A stretch of DNA of 42,841 nt from Euryarchaeota archaeon UBA259 (GCA_002506275.1 DAXG01000034.1:1-42841); one strand, 5' to 3'. Shown: positions 1-8,596, counted from the stretch's first letter. A program made the numbers and translations. The notes: a model not told the origin generated them from the letters alone.

Positions 1-210
1 TGAAATTCGCATGGCGTATGCTGGGCATAGGCCTACATTAATCGGCATTAGGTAATACTGTTTACCAGTCATGAAAGGCGGGAATCATGTTTTCGAATGA
101 ACATTTTTCCCCCACAAGTCAATAAATCTCAAAAAAAGAGGAAATGACTCGTAAGAATCCTGCCGTAGTCTTGAAGTCCTCAGTGCGTTTCGCCCAACTC
201 AAGGTGAACG

Positions 211-1137
211 ATGTTGAAGTACAATGTCCCCGCAGATGTGCCGAACGACTTGATTGACATTTATATCCAAAATATGGATGCTGCAACGGCTGGAACGGGC
301 AAAATGAACCTGTTTGCTTGCGACCAAAAAATCGAACACCTCAACGATGATTTCTACGACGGCGGCGACAAAATACCAATCACCTCAAACGACCCAGGTC
401 ATTTGTTTGAAATCGGTCAACGCTGTCACGATGCTGGAACCATTGGTGTTCTTGCAGGGCAACTCGGCCTCATCTCACAGTATGCCCGAGATTACCCTGA
501 TTTGCCGTATTTGGTGAAACTCAATTCAAAATCACACATGGTCAAAACCAGTCAACGCGACCCTGTGTCCCAGGCAATGTGGGAAATGGACGACGTCATG
601 GCTTTGACGCACAACGGCATCAACGTTGTTGGCATTGGCTACACCATTTACATCGGCAGTGAATATGAACACGACATGATGACCGAGGCTGCTCAATTCA
701 TTCGCCAAGCACACGAACTTGGTATGATTGCTGTTGTGTGGATGTACCCACGTGGACAAGCTGTCGCCGATGAAAAAGACCCACAACTTATCGCCGGTGC
801 TGCTGGCGTTGCTGCCTGTATTGGTGCTGATTTTGCGAAGGTCAACTATCCTCGTGCATTCGAAGGAATGACCCAGCCGGAATCCCTCGCTATCGCTGCA
901 CAGGCTGCTGGACGAACTGGAATTATTTGCTCAGGTGGCGGTTCTCTTCCTGCTTTGGAATTCTTGGAACGCCTTCACGCTCAAATGAGTGTTGGCAACT
1001 GCATGGGTGCTGCGACCGGTCGAAACATTCACCAAAGGGATACTGAGTCTGCAGTGCGAATGACTGCGGCTTGTCATGCCATCATATGCGAAGGTGCCTC
1101 GGTTGAACAGGCCATGGCCATCTTCGAAGGAAACTGA
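211..1137 (+). CDS. fba: Archaeal class I fructose-bisphosphate aldolase (FbaB/DhnA family)
   Basis: A 308-residue (beta/alpha)8-barrel aldolase of the FbaB/DhnA type, expected to interconvert fructose 1,6-bisphosphate with DHAP and glyceraldehyde 3-phosphate in cytoplasmic gluconeogenesis/glycolysis. The N-terminal signature CDQKIEHLNDDF (residues 37-48) is the active-site Asp/His-rich segment of this family. Lys210 in ADFAKVNYP is the predicted Schiff-base lysine. The segments SGGGSLPALEF and GNCMGAATGRNI near the C terminus match the phosphate-binding loops. Length is close to the family norm of about 260-300. The ATG is preceded by AGGTGA at 202-207, spaced rather tightly at 3 nt. The gene stands alone, convergent with the small membrane gene that follows. 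A DhnA-like side reaction such as the 2-amino-3,7-dideoxy-heptulosonate step cannot be excluded, because the two families are close. Confidence 0.82.
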   Translation: MLKYNVPADVPNDLIDIYIQNMDAATAGTGKMNLFACDQKIEHLNDDFYDGGDKIPITSNDPGHLFEIGQRCHDAGTIGVLAGQLGLISQYARDYPDLPYLVKLNSKSHMVKTSQRDPVSQAMWEMDDVMALTHNGINVVGIGYTIYIGSEYEHDMMTEAAQFIRQAHELGMIAVVWMYPRGQAVADEKDPQLIAGAAGVAACIGADFAKVNYPRAFEGMTQPESLAIAAQAAGRTGIICSGGGSLPALEFLERLHAQMSVGNCMGAATGRNIHQRDTESAVRMTAACHAIICEGASVEQAMAIFEGN

Positions 1138-1189
1138 TTCGTTCAGGTGGATGCCAGTTCACCAGAAGATATTGATCATTTCAATTCCT

Positions 1190-1480
1190 TCAGTAGGGTA
1201 GAACGTAAACGTATACAGCATAGAAAAAGACGATGTTAAAGACTACAATGATTGCCATCAACCACCGCTTTTTGCGTTTCGTAAATGTAACTTGATCAAC
1301 TGACTCGACTGGCTCAGAATCCGTCGAATCCAAAGAGGTTGGATTACCAAAAGGAACGGTGATTGCTTGAATAAAATTTTTGTTTTTGAAAAAATATTGA
1401 TACAATGTGCCCAAAATCAGTACTGCACTGACAAGAGTTATCACAACATCAATCAGAAATGCAGTTGATTCTGAGACCAT
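1190..1480 (-). CDS. Small two-helix membrane protein, unknown function
   Basis: A 96-residue protein that I do not recognise. Two clear hydrophobic helices lie at about residues 8-29 and 73-94. They are joined by a polar loop containing an acidic stretch (DSTDSEPVESVDQ) and a basic cluster (KRKKR) just before helix 2. The basic cluster suggests that the loop is cytoplasmic and that both termini face outward. The stop lies 50 bp from the convergent aldolase gene. The nearest upstream gene on its strand would begin beyond the divergent or co-directional gap at 1481-1578. A weak AAGGT lies about 16 nt upstream of the ATG, so the start is only moderately supported. Nothing in the sequence indicates a role. 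Confidence 0.6.
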   Translation of the reverse strand: MVSESTAFLIDVVITLVSAVLILGTLYQYFFKNKNFIQAITVPFGNPTSLDSTDSEPVESVDQVTFTKRKKRWLMAIIVVFNIVFFYAVYVYVLPY

Positions 1481-1578
1481 GATGAAACGTCGACCTTTTT
1501 GGCCTTAAACTCAACGCCGGAAGCGGCAGAAGTAGGCCAAAAACCGACCCTTGTCGGAGATGAGTCACAGAAGAAAAC

Positions 1579-2853
1579 TCATGTTCCGACGGTATAGTCG
1601 TCAAGGTAGGCGAGTTGAGCATCGGTCAAGACATCGATACTGAAACCGAGTGTGTCAAGTTTCGTTGTTGCGAGATCTTGGTCTTGCTCCTTCGTGATGT
1701 CATACACTTCCTTACCCATCGAACCACCTTCTTTGGCCAAGCGGCAAAGCGAAAGGAACTGGTTTGCAAACGACATGTCCATGACTTCTGATGGGTGGCC
1801 TTCTGCAGCAGCGAGGTTCACCAATCGGCCACGAGCAAGCAAGAAAATGCGTCGACCATCCGGCATCAGGAACTCTTCGTTGTTGTCTCGAATCGTTCGA
1901 ACGGAAGATGCACGCTCTTCCAAATCGGTAATCTTGATTTCACAATCGTAGTGACCGGTGTTGGAGATGATGGCTCCGTCTTTCATTGAATCAAAGTGAG
2001 CACCGGTGATGACGTCTTCCATTCCTGTTGCGGTACAGAAGATGTCTCCGATTTTCGCTGCCTCATCCATGGTCATCACACTGTAACCTTCCATAACCGC
2101 TCGAAGAGCAGGAAGAGGGTCGACTTCAGTGATGACGACATTGGCGCCCATTCCACGAGCACGCATAGCAAGTCCACTTCCACAGTGGCCGAAACCAGCA
2201 ACAACGAATGTCTTGCCTGCAATGAGGACAGAGGTCGCTCGAAGAATACCGTCAATGGTTGATTGACCGGTACCGTAAACGTTGTCGAAATCCCACTTGG
2301 TAACTGCGTCGTTGACGGCGATGACTGGATAACGGAGGTCGCCAGCAGCTGCCATGGCACGAAGTCGGTGAACTCCAGTGGTTGTTTCTTCAGTACCGCC
2401 AATGACACCAGGTGCATATTCTAACTTATCAGTGTGAACACGGACAATCAGATCCGCGCCGTCATCGAGCGTGAGGGTCGGCTTGAACTCAAGTGTTCGG
2501 TCAATGCACCAATAGAAATCGTCACTGGATTGACCGTGCCATGCATGAACGGAGTATCCTTCAGCAGCCAACCAAGCGGCCACTTCATCTTGAGTTGAAA
2601 GAGGGTTGCAACCGGACCAGGAGATTTCTGCTCCTGCTGCCCGGATGGTTTCAATGAGAACTGCAGTCTCTTTGGTGACGTGAAGGCATCCTGCAACGCG
2701 CATTCCAGCAAGAGGTTTGGTGCGCTCAGCTTCTTCCTTGATTTTGGCCATAACCGGCATACGGGCTCGTGCCCAGTCGACAAGGAGTGCTCCTTTGTCA
2801 GCCAAATTGATGTCGCGGACGGTGTAGTTCTCAGTCTTATCCAAGTTATCCAT
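1579..2853 (-). CDS. ahcY: S-adenosylhomocysteine hydrolase
   Basis: A 424-residue NAD-dependent adenosylhomocysteinase. It reversibly hydrolyses S-adenosylhomocysteine to adenosine and homocysteine and so recycles the by-product of SAM-dependent methylation. Visible signatures are GCLHVTKETAVL (residues 55-66, substrate-binding His58), GTEETTTGV (near 153-161), NDAVTKWDFDNVYGTGQS (181-198, with the family Asn181, Lys186 and Asp190), the Rossmann loop AGFGHCGSG (219-227), NTGHYDCEI, and GRLVNLAAAEGHPSEVM near the C terminus. The Rossmann loop reads GFGHCGSG rather than the bacterial GYGDVGKG, and the long C-terminal tail of bacterial/eukaryal enzymes is reduced, both as in archaeal forms. No strong Shine-Dalgarno precedes the ATG, and an in-frame upstream start is not available. 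The next gene upstream on the same strand is the small winged-helix gene. Confidence 0.95.
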   Translation of the reverse strand: MDNLDKTENYTVRDINLADKGALLVDWARARMPVMAKIKEEAERTKPLAGMRVAGCLHVTKETAVLIETIRAAGAEISWSGCNPLSTQDEVAAWLAAEGYSVHAWHGQSSDDFYWCIDRTLEFKPTLTLDDGADLIVRVHTDKLEYAPGVIGGTEETTTGVHRLRAMAAAGDLRYPVIAVNDAVTKWDFDNVYGTGQSTIDGILRATSVLIAGKTFVVAGFGHCGSGLAMRARGMGANVVITEVDPLPALRAVMEGYSVMTMDEAAKIGDIFCTATGMEDVITGAHFDSMKDGAIISNTGHYDCEIKITDLEERASSVRTIRDNNEEFLMPDGRRIFLLARGRLVNLAAAEGHPSEVMDMSFANQFLSLCRLAKEGGSMGKEVYDITKEQDQDLATTKLDTLGFSIDVLTDAQLAYLDDYTVGT

Positions 2854-2932
2854 GCCGTGGCCAAATACTCATCCCTATTGAATCCCTCGTCAAAGGGTGA
2901 TGGTAGTAAACTGGCGCGACCAATTTCCCGAA

Positions 2933-3262
2933 TCAGAGAGAACGGTCGGTGCTGTTACCGGTGGTAACGTTGCCGTCGTTATCGATGATGATCGGTGTGC
3001 CTTCTTGCCACCCAGGGCAGTTCGAAGAAACCCAGTTGCGGGTCGCCCATTCGCAGATATCGTATCCGCCAGAAAGAATTCCTGAGCGCTTGATGTAGCC
3101 GACCTTGACGATGTCCTTATCCTTGGAGAGTACGTTACCGAGCTGTTGGCTGGTGGTGCCGTGTCGCATGGTGCTGTTGATGTGTTCCAGAATCTCGGCA
3201 GTGTTACGTGGTCGGTCTCCTAAGAATTTCTTGATTTTCTCTCTGATTCTGGTTGTTTTCAT
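2933..3262 (-). CDS. Small winged-helix DNA-binding protein
   Basis: A 109-residue protein. The first ~75 residues look like a winged helix: TRIREKIKKFLGDRPRNTAEILEH (helices 1-2), then MRHGTTSQQLGNVLSKDKDIVKVG as recognition helix plus wing. The C-terminal third carries an aromatic/Cys segment (YDICEWATRNWV, CPGWQEG) followed by a polar tail. The architecture suggests a sequence-specific regulator or chromatin-like factor; no ligand domain is visible. It has an excellent Shine-Dalgarno, AGGAGG (complement of 3271-3276), 8 nt from the ATG. It is divergent from the large winged-helix protein at 3535, so the two share a 272-bp intergenic region containing several palindromes. It may regulate its neighbour or itself, but this is inference. 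Confidence 0.75.
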   Translation of the reverse strand: MKTTRIREKIKKFLGDRPRNTAEILEHINSTMRHGTTSQQLGNVLSKDKDIVKVGYIKRSGILSGGYDICEWATRNWVSSNCPGWQEGTPIIIDNDGNVTTGNSTDRSL

Positions 3263-3534
3263 GTGTATTTCCTCCTGTCATGAGGCCATCTCCCATAGAG
3301 GGTTGGGGCCACTAAGACAGATGACCGAGGGTGCTCATATAACCCTTCCCGTAGAAAATCGATTATAGTTACATTTCGTATGCAAATGGGGTGTTATTTT
3401 CACACCTTCTTTTCGACATGTAAGTAAAAACCAACTATCTCCAGTGGAAATGTGTAACTATTTGTAACAATTACATGCACTAAAGTGCAACATTTAACAA
3501 TGAGAGGCAGTAACCAGGAGATAAGGTGACTTTG
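3263..3534. promoter_or_regulatory. Divergent promoter region with palindromic operator-like sites
   Basis: An AT-rich stretch between two divergent genes that both encode winged-helix proteins. It contains GTTACA (3368-3373), TGTAAC at 3453-3458 and again at 3463-3468 (spaced by exactly 10 bp), the inverted repeat TGTAACAATTACA (3463-3475), and immediately after it the perfect 14-bp palindrome TGCACTAAAGTGCA (3476-3489). A TATA-like ACTATAATC on the minus strand (about 3360-3368) could serve the leftward gene. AGGTGA at 3524-3529 is the ribosome-binding site for the ATG at 3535. The clustered palindromes suggest a dimeric regulator bound at the rightward promoter. Confidence 0.55.
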
Positions 3535-6057
3535 ATGTCAGTAAAACAGATTCGAAGCGGCCATCAACGGCGTGTTCTGAATTGGTTGATTGACGGCAGT
3601 GGCACGGTTTCCAGTATAGCCGAGTCGCTCAACTTACGGATGCCTCACGCTTCACTGGCGCTTCGGCAGTTGCGGGAGCGAGGAGAAGTGAGTCGCGACG
3701 AGCAAGGGAGTATACGTGGTGCTCAACATCGACTCAACGAAGCAGGGCGAGCCAGATTAACCGAAGATGCTCTGGCCAGAGCTCGCAAACTCGTGTCGCA
3801 ACGACCAACCCAAGCGGAGGGCATCGTTCTGACTCTCGACGGCCCTCACGTTCTGCTTGGTTATGTGAAACCCCCCCGTTCAAGACTGCTCTCCCTACCG
3901 AACCAAGGCATCACCGAGCGTAGGAGCATGTCCTCTTTCTCCAGCGGAAAGCAAGGGGGGCGCTGGGCCGTTCAAAGAAGTGGAGAAATCCAGTGGTACA
4001 CGCTCTCTAATTTTGAGAGGACAGAAGCCCCTCGTTCGCTATCCACGAGAGGAACACTCACCGAATGGACCGAAGAAGTCGACCGTATTGGACTGATTCG
4101 AGCGACACTACTCGATTCGAGGAGCGAATGGTTGCTGAGCCCAGGGACATGGTTCAAAGAACCGGAAAAGGCTGCGGAGTTACCGTCTCTACTCACACAA
4201 GGCGAGTATACACTCGGCACTGCAACAGGTACGGACTTACGAATCTCTCCAAAAAAAGGTATCCATGCTCATCTTACCGTCGCTGTCAACCGTTCATTAG
4301 CACTCAATGCAATGAGTGCAGAAGCCTTAGTGTTTGAAGCTCGTCCGCAACAGCGTTCAAGACGCTATCTACCTATTGATGCGATACAATACTGGTTGCA
4401 GTCACGGCATCCACGAATGGCCGATGAAAAAAGAATCATGAAGTTCAAAGAATTAAGTCGGCATTTACTGAATGCTACTGAATCGCCACCCCCTCTGGCC
4501 GTTCAGCGGCAGTTACTAACGGATTTTGGTAAAGCAGAATGGCGTGAATCAATCAGCATGAGCACCATGAATTTCTCAGGAGTCTCCGCTAAAGGAGCAA
4601 ACGCCTTGCTTGAATGGTTCGCTTTTGAATCAAGCAGAGATTGTGTGATTGAATGGCCGTATGCAATCGAAGAGAACAGAGAGATTCTCGAACAAGTTCT
4701 TGCCACTGGAAGGTGCCGTATTCTGGTTACATCCGAAGGTGAATATCAAAAATTGAGGTCATCCACCGCCGTGATTCGAAGTGAAAAGACCTTGACGAAA
4801 GCCGTCATTGAGATGCGAAGAGGCACGAATATCCCTCTCTCACTTTTGCAAGCACCCGTGGAACGTTCGTCGCAAACGATTCATGAGCGTGTACCGTTAT
4901 CTGCCAAGGAGTTGCTTGCTGCTTGGAACCAAAACGATGGCTTTGATCAGAACTTGTTTTCAGCAACAGAATCGAACCTTGAACTGCAGCGGTCAATTTG
5001 GCGAGCACTTGCTTTTTATCCACAGGGAGATGAACAATGGGCCAATTTGAATGAGAGCAGTACGCCGTTAGCAGCATGGATTGCTACGCCGATGGAGCAT
5101 CGAACTTCACGTTGGATTCGTTTGCGTTCTGTTTTACCATCAGGTTGGGCTGATTTGTTACCCATTGAACAATGCGAAACGGCGACACTCATCAGCGCCA
5201 TGCCCAAAGCGTCTCCTGAATGGACGCTCCGAGCACTCGAGAAAACGCGACAACGGTTTACCAACAATGTTGAATCCATTCTCAAGTATCAACACTTCCT
5301 GGAAAACGAGGAACTCGGCTCGTGGATGGCAACTTCCCTCCTCTTAGCAGCAAATCAAATGCCAGAAGAGTTTCATGAATTGATTGAACAATCGTGTATT
5401 CGTTGGCTTGATGCCCCGCATCAAACCTTACGGGTGTTGGAATCACTGTTCCCGATTGGCACCCCTTTGCCGGACCATATCGAAAACTGTTTGATGAAAT
5501 GCAAGGCTGCAGCAAAACTCCATCCACAAGATTCAACACTCTATGTGTGGGGTACTTTGCTCCAACACATGGAATTGGGTGAACCGATGACACCGGAGTT
5601 CCTGCGTCAAGTCATGAGTCTACTGCCATCTCCTTGGTGGAGGGCGTGGGCCAGTGAATGGTTACAGATTCAGTTGTCTTCAACTTCTGGGCGACGATGG
5701 TTAGCCTCGACAGTGTTGCCTTGGCCTGCACTGCTCACGCGTCCAACCGGTGAACGCGGCGGTCTACCTGCATGGTCAACCTCCTACCCTTCACGGCGAA
5801 TCATGCTCGATGATGTGTTGCATATTTTGTTGCTTGAGGACCATGCTGGAAAACCAGCACTGCTTGATGTCTATGACATGCTTGCCACTTCCGAGCGCAA
5901 TGAATCGGTGCATTATGGACGCACGCATCCACTGGTAGGATGGCTCGCTCGCTCGGTTGATTCATGGCCCGCAATGGGATTGAATGTTCTTCATCAAGGG
6001 GATGCTGAAATCGGTGCATTGCTCTATGCCCGCTCCTTTGCATCGAAATTAGAATAA
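3535..6057 (+). CDS. Large protein with N-terminal winged-helix domain, family unknown
   Basis: About 840 residues. I do not recognise the family. Residues ~1-80 form a plausible winged HTH: QIRSGHQRRVLNWLIDG, then TVSSIAESLNLRMPHASLALRQLRERG (helix-turn-helix), then a basic wing. Next comes a likely beta-rich section (~90-260) with IVLTLDGPHVLLGYV. The remainder is largely helical and soluble, rich in Trp and Leu, with repeated LEW/WLA-type helices that could be an alpha-solenoid. No transmembrane segment, Walker motif or metal-binding cluster is visible. Two starts compete: GTG at 3526 (GGAG 5 nt upstream) and ATG at 3535 (AGGTGA at 3524-3529, 5 nt upstream); I chose the ATG for its stronger site. 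The gene stands alone. The operator-like palindromes just upstream and the HTH suggest autoregulation (inference). Confidence 0.8.
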   Translation: MSVKQIRSGHQRRVLNWLIDGSGTVSSIAESLNLRMPHASLALRQLRERGEVSRDEQGSIRGAQHRLNEAGRARLTEDALARARKLVSQRPTQAEGIVLTLDGPHVLLGYVKPPRSRLLSLPNQGITERRSMSSFSSGKQGGRWAVQRSGEIQWYTLSNFERTEAPRSLSTRGTLTEWTEEVDRIGLIRATLLDSRSEWLLSPGTWFKEPEKAAELPSLLTQGEYTLGTATGTDLRISPKKGIHAHLTVAVNRSLALNAMSAEALVFEARPQQRSRRYLPIDAIQYWLQSRHPRMADEKRIMKFKELSRHLLNATESPPPLAVQRQLLTDFGKAEWRESISMSTMNFSGVSAKGANALLEWFAFESSRDCVIEWPYAIEENREILEQVLATGRCRILVTSEGEYQKLRSSTAVIRSEKTLTKAVIEMRRGTNIPLSLLQAPVERSSQTIHERVPLSAKELLAAWNQNDGFDQNLFSATESNLELQRSIWRALAFYPQGDEQWANLNESSTPLAAWIATPMEHRTSRWIRLRSVLPSGWADLLPIEQCETATLISAMPKASPEWTLRALEKTRQRFTNNVESILKYQHFLENEELGSWMATSLLLAANQMPEEFHELIEQSCIRWLDAPHQTLRVLESLFPIGTPLPDHIENCLMKCKAAAKLHPQDSTLYVWGTLLQHMELGEPMTPEFLRQVMSLLPSPWWRAWASEWLQIQLSSTSGRRWLASTVLPWPALLTRPTGERGGLPAWSTSYPSRRIMLDDVLHILLLEDHAGKPALLDVYDMLATSERNESVHYGRTHPLVGWLARSVDSWPAMGLNVLHQGDAEIGALLYARSFASKLE

Positions 6058-6449
6058 TTCGATGACTTGAAAAGGGGTAGGCCGCAGGAATCGATTGCCG
6101 TACCCGCAACATCTGGCAGAGCTACTGTGAAAATTGCTGTGAAGTCCGATACCAATGGTACGGTCCGCTATCGAAGACTGAAGTGACCCTTCGGGGAATG
6201 ACCTTCGGTGCAAGGCGGTAAACCAACCGGTAGGTAATGGGTCCTCGTGCGACGACAGGATGAACACGAGACAACCAACCTATTGGACAGCATAAACCCT
6301 GACGCTGGGTCAGGCCCTCGAGCATTGCGATGAAAAGGGCCGTTACGCGTCGGGGTACAGCTCCTGCTGATTTCACTTCATGCCAAACTGCGTTGTTTTT
6401 CTCGTTTTGAGGCGATGCAATCAAAGAGCCGCTTATCCCACAACGAATT
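6058..6449. other. 392-bp gap with stem-loops; no convincing gene
   Basis: No well-supported gene fits here. Three perfect 6-bp inverted repeats lie close together: CTCGTG/CACGAG (6244-6249 with 6265-6270), CCTGAC/GTCAGG (6298-6303 with 6309-6314) and GGCCCT/AGGGCC (6313-6318 with 6336-6341). A CCC-UUCG-GGG tetraloop-like hairpin is at 6187-6196. On the minus strand a 100-codon frame (6122-6424) opens only with TTG and has no Shine-Dalgarno. On the plus strand 6081-6218 reads without stops and encodes a Cys-rich piece (SYCENCCEVRYQWYG) but lacks any normal start. I could not match RNase P or SRP RNA landmarks. It could be a structured RNA, a decayed gene, or simply regulatory sequence for the downstream coaD-like gene. 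Confidence 0.35.
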
Positions 6450-7469
6450 ATGACCTCCTCACGGCGTTTTCGCTGTTGCCTCGTCGGGGGGACTTTTGAC
6501 CGGCTCCATGCAGGTCATCGTTTACTGTTGAATGCTGCCAGCAAAGATGCAGAACAGGTCGAAATCCACATCACTTCGGACCTTATGGCCGAATCAAAAT
6601 CTCTATTCGTTCAATCCTTTGAGGACCGTCGAAACGAATTACTCGATTGGGCTGATGCTCAATCAGGCTGCAAAATTACCGTTCATCAACTCAACGATAA
6701 CTTCGGACCAGCACCTAAGCATACGGTTGCTGACGCCATTGTAGCGACTCCTGAGACTCGCGGCATGTGCGATGCGATCAACGAACAACGAGCCTCCAAC
6801 GGATTATTGCCGTTGCATGTCATTGAAGTCATGCACCTTGATGGATTCGAAGGTGGTATCATCAGTTCCTCAGCCGTCCGAAACGGACACATGGACCGTG
6901 AAGGACATCCATGGATGCCACTTGAATTACGTCAAGCGAATCTCAGAATGGCTGCAGCACTCGATTATGAACTCAAAACACCGATGGGTACGCTGTTTGA
7001 AGGGCCAGAAGACGACCCTGAAATCGGAATGGCTGCTGCATTGGACGGCTTGCCGTCACCCCATGGGGCCATCATTACGGTCGGAGATGTTACCACGAAA
7101 ACAATGCTTGACATGGGCTTAACACCCGATATTGCACTCATCGATGGACAAACAAAACGTACGGAATTGGAAGAGGATTTGAAAGTGAATACCAAGCGTT
7201 TTCATCACCATTTGACTGCTGTCAATCCTGCTGGGCTTCTCACCCCCTCACTCAATCAGGCCATTGCTCAAGCCCTCGTTGCCGAGGATTCTGTCGTTTT
7301 GGAAGTTGACGGTGAAGAAGATTTGGCGCCGTTGGTGATTCATTGCTTGGCTCCACTTGGCACGGTGGTCATGTACGGGCAACCTCGAACGGGTGTCGTT
7401 CTACAATACACAACTTTAGCGGTCAAACAGCGATGCCGTCATCTCCTTTCACTGTTCGAGGTTGTATAA
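6450..7469 (+). CDS. Fusion: phosphopantetheine adenylyltransferase + GTP-dependent dephospho-CoA kinase
   Basis: A 339-residue bifunctional enzyme for the last two steps of coenzyme A synthesis. Residues ~8-160 are an archaeal CoaD-type nucleotidyltransferase: GTFDRLHAGH (14-23) is the nucleotide-binding HxGH motif and ISSSAVR (137-143) the second conserved motif. It adenylylates 4'-phosphopantetheine. Residues ~170-339 match the archaeal DUF359 family, shown in Thermococcus to be a GTP-dependent dephospho-CoA kinase; GDVTT (212-216) and DGQTKR (232-237) are its characteristic loops. In many archaea the two activities are on separate neighbouring proteins, so this fusion is notable. No clear Shine-Dalgarno precedes the ATG. 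The stop codon overlaps the ATG of the glycosyltransferase (TAATG), implying translational coupling. Confidence 0.9.
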   Translation: MTSSRRFRCCLVGGTFDRLHAGHRLLLNAASKDAEQVEIHITSDLMAESKSLFVQSFEDRRNELLDWADAQSGCKITVHQLNDNFGPAPKHTVADAIVATPETRGMCDAINEQRASNGLLPLHVIEVMHLDGFEGGIISSSAVRNGHMDREGHPWMPLELRQANLRMAAALDYELKTPMGTLFEGPEDDPEIGMAAALDGLPSPHGAIITVGDVTTKTMLDMGLTPDIALIDGQTKRTELEEDLKVNTKRFHHHLTAVNPAGLLTPSLNQAIAQALVAEDSVVLEVDGEEDLAPLVIHCLAPLGTVVMYGQPRTGVVLQYTTLAVKQRCRHLLSLFEVV

Positions 7470-8596
7470 TGCCGGAGCAAAATCCAATGGTCAGTCTTAC
7501 CGTTTGCGTGCGAGACGGTGTGGATTGGATTGACGGTTGCATCGAATCACTCAAAGCCCAAACCTACCGCCCAATCGAAATTATTGCGGTTGATGACGGT
7601 TCAAGCGATGGCTCAAAGAAAAAATTACTCGCATGGCATGACCTCGAGGCGGAAGTTCCAACTCGCATCTTGACGCAAGAACCCAAAGGCCTCTCGTCAG
7701 GCAGACAATGGGCAGTGGATGAATCGAAAGGCGATTGGATTGCCATCACCGACATTGATGTGCGGCCCGAACCGGACTGGATTTCAAAACTGGTCGAAAA
7801 CACCCAACCCATCGATGAGAACGAGAAAGTCGTCGCTGTAACTGGACGAACTGTTTTCGAACATGCGGGCGATATTGTCAGCCGTGTTCGTTCGGTGGAA
7901 ATCGCCACGAAATACCGTTCAAGGCCACGACAAACCAGTTTAGCCAACGGGCCATGTTCGATGTTTGAACGCCAAAGTCTACTCGGAATTGGAGGATTTG
8001 ATCCGAAATGGTACCATGCCGAAGACATGGAGGTAAGTCTTCGATTAATGGCAGAAGGTGGAACGATTGTCTACGCACCTGATGCTGTTGTCCATCACGT
8101 TCCTGAAATTGAATCTTCAAGGTTCCTCGCTAAGCGATGCAGAGATGCTCGAGCCCACACCCGTATCGTTCGCCATTATCCTCGACGAAAGCGAACGGGC
8201 CCAGGTTTGGACTTCATCGGGAGTTCTACGGTGGTGCTTGCGGTCTTCCCCCTGTGGCTCATGGCCCTTGTCTCTGGAATTCCGTTCCTCACTTCGTTTA
8301 TCACACAACCCGATTGGTCGTGGGAGGTGGCTCAAACTTGGTGGCAAACAAAGCTGCTGTTGTTCACGCTGATACTCATGGTCATTCATGAAATAATTCT
8401 GTGGCGAGGACCGCTGGGTGTGGTGAACCGTGGTGCTTTGAAAGCGGGTAAGTTCTCCATCTTCGAGATTTTCAAAATTCGAAATTTGACAATGCGTTGG
8501 AGCATCGCATTGTGGAAAGGATTAGCGCTTGGGATAAAAGACGCCATTCAAGGGAAGAATGGACACAAACCGATGTTCGGTCAACAACAGAAGTGA
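7469..8596 (+). CDS. Family 2 glycosyltransferase with C-terminal membrane helices
   Basis: About 375 residues. The N-terminal ~230 residues form a GT-A fold: VSLTVCVRDGVDWIDGCIESL and the nucleotide-binding IIAVDDGSSDGS, then the metal-binding DxD-type motif in WIAITDIDVRPEPDW, then FDPKWYHAEDMEVSLRL, where the ED pair is the probable catalytic base region. Two hydrophobic segments near the C terminus (STVVLAVFPLWLMALVSGIP and LLLFTLILMVIHEIIL) anchor it to the membrane with the catalytic domain cytoplasmic. It likely transfers a sugar to a lipid or polymer for surface glycan or N-glycan assembly; the substrate is unknown. An in-frame start further upstream (7343) exists, but the ATG overlapping the preceding stop fits both the family N terminus and coupling. 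It ends 2 bp from the convergent next gene. Confidence 0.88.
   Translation: MPEQNPMVSLTVCVRDGVDWIDGCIESLKAQTYRPIEIIAVDDGSSDGSKKKLLAWHDLEAEVPTRILTQEPKGLSSGRQWAVDESKGDWIAITDIDVRPEPDWISKLVENTQPIDENEKVVAVTGRTVFEHAGDIVSRVRSVEIATKYRSRPRQTSLANGPCSMFERQSLLGIGGFDPKWYHAEDMEVSLRLMAEGGTIVYAPDAVVHHVPEIESSRFLAKRCRDARAHTRIVRHYPRRKRTGPGLDFIGSSTVVLAVFPLWLMALVSGIPFLTSFITQPDWSWEVAQTWWQTKLLLFTLILMVIHEIILWRGPLGVVNRGALKAGKFSIFEIFKIRNLTMRWSIALWKGLALGIKDAIQGKNGHKPMFGQQQK

Noticed and set aside
1..210. Possible short peptide or RNA gene before the aldolase
   Set aside because: Only an eight- to nine-codon reading (from 71) and a T/A-rich stretch were found; nothing beyond the aldolase's leader and AGGTGA site.
3441..3453. 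CCAGTGGAAA resembling the core of an origin recognition box
   Set aside because: Single copy with no G-run and no AT-rich unwinding region; it sits among promoter palindromes, so a regulatory reading is simpler.
6122..6424. 100-codon minus-strand frame in the gap before the CoA fusion gene
   Set aside because: Starts with TTG, no Shine-Dalgarno, no recognisable fold. Left as part of the unassigned gap and not called as a gene.
7343..7468. Upstream extension of the glycosyltransferase frame by 42 codons
   Set aside because: It overlaps the end of the CoA fusion gene and does not resemble a glycosyltransferase N terminus; the TAATG junction gives the better start.
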